Shown piece by piece: positions 61,341 to 64,000 of a stretch of DNA of 64,000 nt. Under the pieces are notes generated by a model. That model saw only the letters and a program-made list of their open reading frames with translations, ran no database searches and was not told the DNA's origin. This DNA comes from DATFQI01 sp963816955 (lineage in GTDB: Bacteria > Actinomycetota > Thermoleophilia > Solirubrobacterales > Solirubrobacteraceae), in the NCBI GenBank assembly GCA_963816955.1, contig CAWFME010000005.1, positions 1,054,001-1,118,000 on the forward strand, in the 5' to 3' direction. A program made the position numbers and the translations under genes. Numbering within the stretch: the stretch's first letter is position 1; each line of letters opens with the position of its first letter.

Positions 61341-61673
61341 ATGTCCACCCCGTGTACGTGGTGCGGCGCGGACGTGGAGCCCTGGGACGGGTTTCGCGCC
61401 TATGAGCCGGCCGGCGGCCGGCGCGCCGTCTTCTGCCGGCTCGAGCACGTCATCCCGTGGGCGATCCGGGGCGCCCACTGGGAGACGCTGCCGGCCGAGG
61501 CCGAGGGGGTCCAGGACGGCCTGACCCGCTGCGCGTGGTGCGAGGCGGAGCTGCCGCCCGAGGACCACGTCGCGCTCGTCCGCTACCGCGGCGAGCACCG
61601 GATTCCGGACGGCTTCTGCGGCGTCGCGCACCTGCTCGAATGGGCCAAGGCGGGCGGCCGCTACCGCCCCTGA
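61341..61673 (+). CDS. Hypothetical zinc-ribbon-like protein with two C-x2-C motifs
   Basis: 110 residues in two similar halves: TPCTWCGADVEPWDGFRAYE with FCRLEHVIPWA, and TRCAWCEAELPPEDHVALVR with FCGVAHLLEWA. Each half has C-x2-C and a later FC-x3-H, the pattern of a treble-clef zinc finger. Function unknown, perhaps a nucleic acid or protein adaptor. Confidence 0.6.
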   Translation: MSTPCTWCGADVEPWDGFRAYEPAGGRRAVFCRLEHVIPWAIRGAHWETLPAEAEGVQDGLTRCAWCEAELPPEDHVALVRYRGEHRIPDGFCGVAHLLEWAKAGGRYRP

Positions 61674-61716
61674 TCCGTGCCCGTTCGGGCACGGCTGAGG
61701 AGCGCGAAGAGTGGGT

Positions 61717-62109
61717 ATGGAGCCGCCAGAGATGATGCACCACCGCCACTACACCGTCGACGAGGCGAACGCGAAGCTCGACCTCGTGGGGCGCATCGTG
61801 CGCCGGATCCGCGATGCCCGGCGGCAGCTCGCCGCCGAGGGCTTCAACCCGCAGTTCGTGTCGCTCGCCGAGCTCAGCGGCGGCGCCTACCCGGGTCCCG
61901 AGCACGCGTCGGCGGCGCTCCAGGTGGCGCTCGGCTTCGACCAGCTCGAGGAGCTCGACGTGGTCGTCCGCGACCTCGAGCGCGGCCTGATCGACTTCCC
62001 GTCGCTGCTCGGCGGCGAGGAGGTCTACCTCTGCTGGCTGCTCGACGAGCCGGAGGTGGGCCACTGGCACGCCCCCGAGTCCGGCTTCGGCGGCCGCCAC
62101 CCCCTGTAG
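61717..62109 (+). CDS. DUF2203 family protein
   Basis: 130 residues: YTVDEANAKLDLVGRIVRRI opens the fold and the end DFPSLLGGEEVYLCWLLDEP with VGHWHAPESGFGGRHPL is the DUF2203 signature. Unknown function. ATG 61717 is preferred over GTG 61711. Confidence 0.8.
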   Translation: MEPPEMMHHRHYTVDEANAKLDLVGRIVRRIRDARRQLAAEGFNPQFVSLAELSGGAYPGPEHASAALQVALGFDQLEELDVVVRDLERGLIDFPSLLGGEEVYLCWLLDEPEVGHWHAPESGFGGRHPL

Positions 62110-62137
62110 CCCGCGCACCGCGCGCGATGATGGGCGC

Positions 62138-63445
62138 GTGCTGCCGCCCGGACCCAGAGAGCCGGCCGCGCTGCAGACGGTCGAGTGGATCGCCCGGCCG
62201 ACGGCGTTCCTGCGCCGCTGCCGCGCGCGCCACGGCGATCCGTTCACCGTCCGCGTCGCGTGGGCGGACGCGCCGATGGTGCTCGTGGCCGACCCGGACG
62301 AGATCCGGCGGATCTTCGCCGCGGACGACTCCCAGCTCCACGGCGGCGCCAGCTCGACCGTGCTCGAGCCGTTCGCCGGCCCGACCTCGATCCTGCTCAC
62401 CCACGGCCCGGAGCACCTACGCCGGCGACGCGAGCTGCTGCCCGCGTTCCACGGCGACGCGCTCGCCGGCTGGCGCGCCACCGTCGCCGGCATGGCGGCC
62501 GCCGAGGTCGCGAGCTGGCCCGGCGGCGAGCTGCGCACGCTGCCGCGCATGCAGGCGCTGACGCTCGACGTGATCCTGCGCGTCGTGCTCGGCCCGGTCG
62601 AGCGCCCCGAGCTGCGCGCCGCGATCCGCCGCGCGCTCGACATGACCGCCTCGCTCCCGCGCCTGGTCGCGATGTCGCTGCACCGCGGGGCGACCTGGAG
62701 CGCCTTCCTGCGCGCCGTCGGCGAGGTCGACGAGCTGCTCGCGCGCGAGCTCGACCGCGGCGGCCACGGCGGCGGCGACCGCCGCGACCAACCCGACGGC
62801 TCGCTGCTCGCGGTGCTCAGCGAGGCCGGGATCGCCCGCGAGGAGCTGCGCGACCAGATCGTGACCGTGCTCGCGGCGGGCCACGAGACGACCGCGGGCT
62901 CGCTCGCCTGGGCGCTCGAGCGGCTCGCGCACCATCCGGTCGCGCAACAGCGCGTGCGCGACGGCGACGAGGCGTACCTCGACGCCGTGGTCAAGGAGGT
63001 GCTGCGCGTGCGGCCGGTGCTCTCGATCGCCGCGCGGCGCGTCGCCGCCCCGTTCGAGGTCGGCGGCCACGTGCTGCCGCCCGGCGTCCACGTCGCCCCG
63101 TGCATCTACCTCGCCCACCGCCGCCCCGAGGCCTGGCCGGAGCCGACCGCCTTCCGGCCCGAGCGCTTCCTCGACGGCGCGCCGGCCCCCGGCGCCTACC
63201 TGCCGTTCGGCGGCGGCGTGCGCCGCTGCGCGGGCGCGGCGTTCGCCATGCTCGAGCTGCGCGAGGTGCTGCGCGCGGCGCTCGCCCGCTTCGCGCTGGC
63301 GCCGGGTGGGCGGGCTGACATCCGCGGGACCGAGCGCATGATCCGCGGCTCGGTGACGCTGCGCCCCTCGCGCGGCGGAACGGTCTTGACGGAGCCGCTA
63401 CAACCATCGAGGCCGTGTCGCTCTTCTGCCGCCACAACCGCCTGA
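62138..63445 (+). CDS. Cytochrome P450
   Basis: 435 residues with the P450 hallmarks: I-helix oxygen-binding LAAGHETTAGSLAWALE, ExxR in VVKEVLRVRPVL, PERF in FRPERFLDG and the heme-thiolate loop PFGGGVRRCAGAAFAMLELR. The early part LLPAFHGDALAGWR fits CYP families that act on fatty acids or terpenoids. No redox partner is adjacent. GTG start 62138. The 3' end is overlapped by the next gene. Confidence 0.9.
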   Translation: MLPPGPREPAALQTVEWIARPTAFLRRCRARHGDPFTVRVAWADAPMVLVADPDEIRRIFAADDSQLHGGASSTVLEPFAGPTSILLTHGPEHLRRRRELLPAFHGDALAGWRATVAGMAAAEVASWPGGELRTLPRMQALTLDVILRVVLGPVERPELRAAIRRALDMTASLPRLVAMSLHRGATWSAFLRAVGEVDELLARELDRGGHGGGDRRDQPDGSLLAVLSEAGIAREELRDQIVTVLAAGHETTAGSLAWALERLAHHPVAQQRVRDGDEAYLDAVVKEVLRVRPVLSIAARRVAAPFEVGGHVLPPGVHVAPCIYLAHRRPEAWPEPTAFRPERFLDGAPAPGAYLPFGGGVRRCAGAAFAMLELREVLRAALARFALAPGGRADIRGTERMIRGSVTLRPSRGGTVLTEPLQPSRPCRSSAATTA

Positions 63446-64000
63446 CCTCCAACTGCCCGATCTGCAGCCGCGAGCAGCGCGAGCAGCAGCGCTCACAGGC
63501 GCCGGCGAGCCCGTCGCGCACCCGCTCCGCGTCGGGCACGCCGAAGCGCCGCGGCCCCGGGCGCGGCTCGGGCGTCGTCACCCGGCGCGTGGCGCGCGCC
63601 GCCGACGACGGCTACCGCAGCCCGCTCGCGCCCGGCCTGCGCGCGACCGCCGACGCCGAGCGCCTCGCCGCCGCGCTCGCGGCCGCCGCCGAGCGGCTCG
63701 TCCCGCCCGGCCCGTACCCCGAGCTCGCCGAGGAGGCCGACCTCGAGCAGGCGAGCTGGCTCGCGTTCCTGCTCGCGCTCGCCGGCCCCGAGGCGCCCGA
63801 GCTCCAGCAGGCGCTGCGCGTCGCAAGGCCCGCGTGGGAGGACGGCACGCCCGAGGACCTGCCCGCCGAGCGCCGCCGCACGGCCGAGGCCTACCGCGCC
63901 TGGATCGGCCGCGCCGGCACGCAGGAAGGCGCCTTCACGGGCGACGCCGGCTGGTCGCCCGAGCGGCGCTTCGCGCGCGTGTTCGAGCGCCTCTCGTTCC
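63415..64000 (+). CDS. Zinc-finger-containing conserved hypothetical protein, 3' end cut off
   Basis: Open to the right edge, at least 195 residues. GTG 63415 yields SLFCRHNRLTSNCPICSRE, a C-x8-C-x2-C finger with a histidine, then a basic linker (RSASGTPKRRGPGRGSG) and a helical region (ADAERLAAALAAAAERLVPP, ASWLAFLLALAGPEAPELQQ, WSPERRFARVFERLSF). Not assignable. The overlap with the P450 gene is 31 bases, so the start might be later. Confidence 0.55.
   Translation, partial: MSLFCRHNRLTSNCPICSREQREQQRSQAPASPSRTRSASGTPKRRGPGRGSGVVTRRVARAADDGYRSPLAPGLRATADAERLAAALAAAAERLVPPGPYPELAEEADLEQASWLAFLLALAGPEAPELQQALRVARPAWEDGTPEDLPAERRRTAEAYRAWIGRAGTQEGAFTGDAGWSPERRFARVFERLSF

Noticed and set aside
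62138..64000. Biosynthetic gene cluster around the cytochrome P450
   Set aside because: No polyketide, peptide, terpene or redox partner genes are adjacent.
1..64000. tRNA, rRNA, CRISPR arrays, prophage or insertion sequences
   Set aside because: No cloverleaf-like GTTCRANTC segments, regularly spaced direct repeats, integrase or transposase motifs were found while reading both strands; a weak tRNA could still be missed by eye.

Overview
The window is very GC-rich (well above 70% by eye), starts many genes at GTG, packs them with 1-4 base overlaps and encodes Ala/Arg-rich proteins. Together with gene families familiar from Thermoleophilia (lectin/Ig-like secreted proteins, collagen-like 'GxSYA' proteins, subtilases ending in WSG repeats, SufB/SufD/SufU type iron-sulfur assembly), this points to an actinobacterium of the Solirubrobacterales type. 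That placement is an inference; no rRNA, tRNA, CRISPR array, prophage or insertion sequence was seen. No gene-free stretch exceeds 300 bases; the longest are about 46058-46301 (hipBA control region) and 34623-34816.

Layout. 1-5.8 kb: a secreted beta-propeller fragment, a family-4 type uracil-DNA glycosylase, an AI-2E type exporter, a methyltransferase, a sarcosine-oxidase-like flavoenzyme, a carboxypeptidase-amidase fusion acting on cell wall, and a histidine phosphatase. 5.8-6.75 kb: a DUF559 nuclease-like gene bracketed by palindromic repeats. 6.8-13.7 kb: a NarL-type regulator with two tandem kinases, then a MacB-like ABC exporter. 13.7-20.4 kb: secreted FN3 protein, DMT transporter, HD-GYP protein, AraC-DinB regulator, a MoaD-like/BNR pair and two glyoxalase-fold proteins. 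20.4-23.5 kb: TypA, DksA-like protein, acetyltransferase, small secreted protein.

23.5-34.3 kb holds a split SUF iron-sulfur locus: an Rrf2 regulator, SufC, SufS and SufU, then, after an insertion of an ATP-grasp/glutamate-cysteine-ligase-like pair, two membrane proteins and a phospholipase-D-like protein, a Rieske ferredoxin with SufB and SufD. An inverted repeat in front of the Rrf2 gene is partly repeated in front of the Rieske gene, so both halves may answer to one iron-sulfur sensor. 34.4-39.4 kb: a subtilase with C-terminal WSG repeats, a membrane GGDEF-EAL protein translated from inside its 3' end, and a cupin. 39.4-44.3 kb (minus strand): an ECF sigma factor fused to a zinc anti-sigma-like domain and a membrane segment, a secreted lectin/Ig-like protein, a collagen-like protein and an O-methyltransferase. 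44.4-46.2 kb: a HipA/HipB toxin-antitoxin pair with four TCC-N8-GGA operators.

46.3-52.9 kb: an LVIVD propeller protein, then a tightly packed operon of an SPFH (band 7) protein, a divergent NAD-kinase-like protein, a nucleotidyltransferase-like/methyltransferase fusion and a polytopic membrane protein, behind a near-consensus promoter with a palindromic operator; this is the best candidate here for an undescribed system. 52.9-55.4 kb: cystathionine beta-synthase and a cystathionine gamma-synthase/lyase. 55.4-64 kb: two secreted peptidoglycan hydrolase-like proteins, a histone-H1-like protein, a winged-helix AAA ATPase with a small HExxH protein, several small unknowns, a cytochrome P450 and a partial zinc-finger protein.

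A caution for the reader: at least a dozen genes or gene segments need a one-base correction to restore a complete protein, nearly always removal of one extra base. Sequencing insertion error is the simplest explanation; those positions are given entry by entry.
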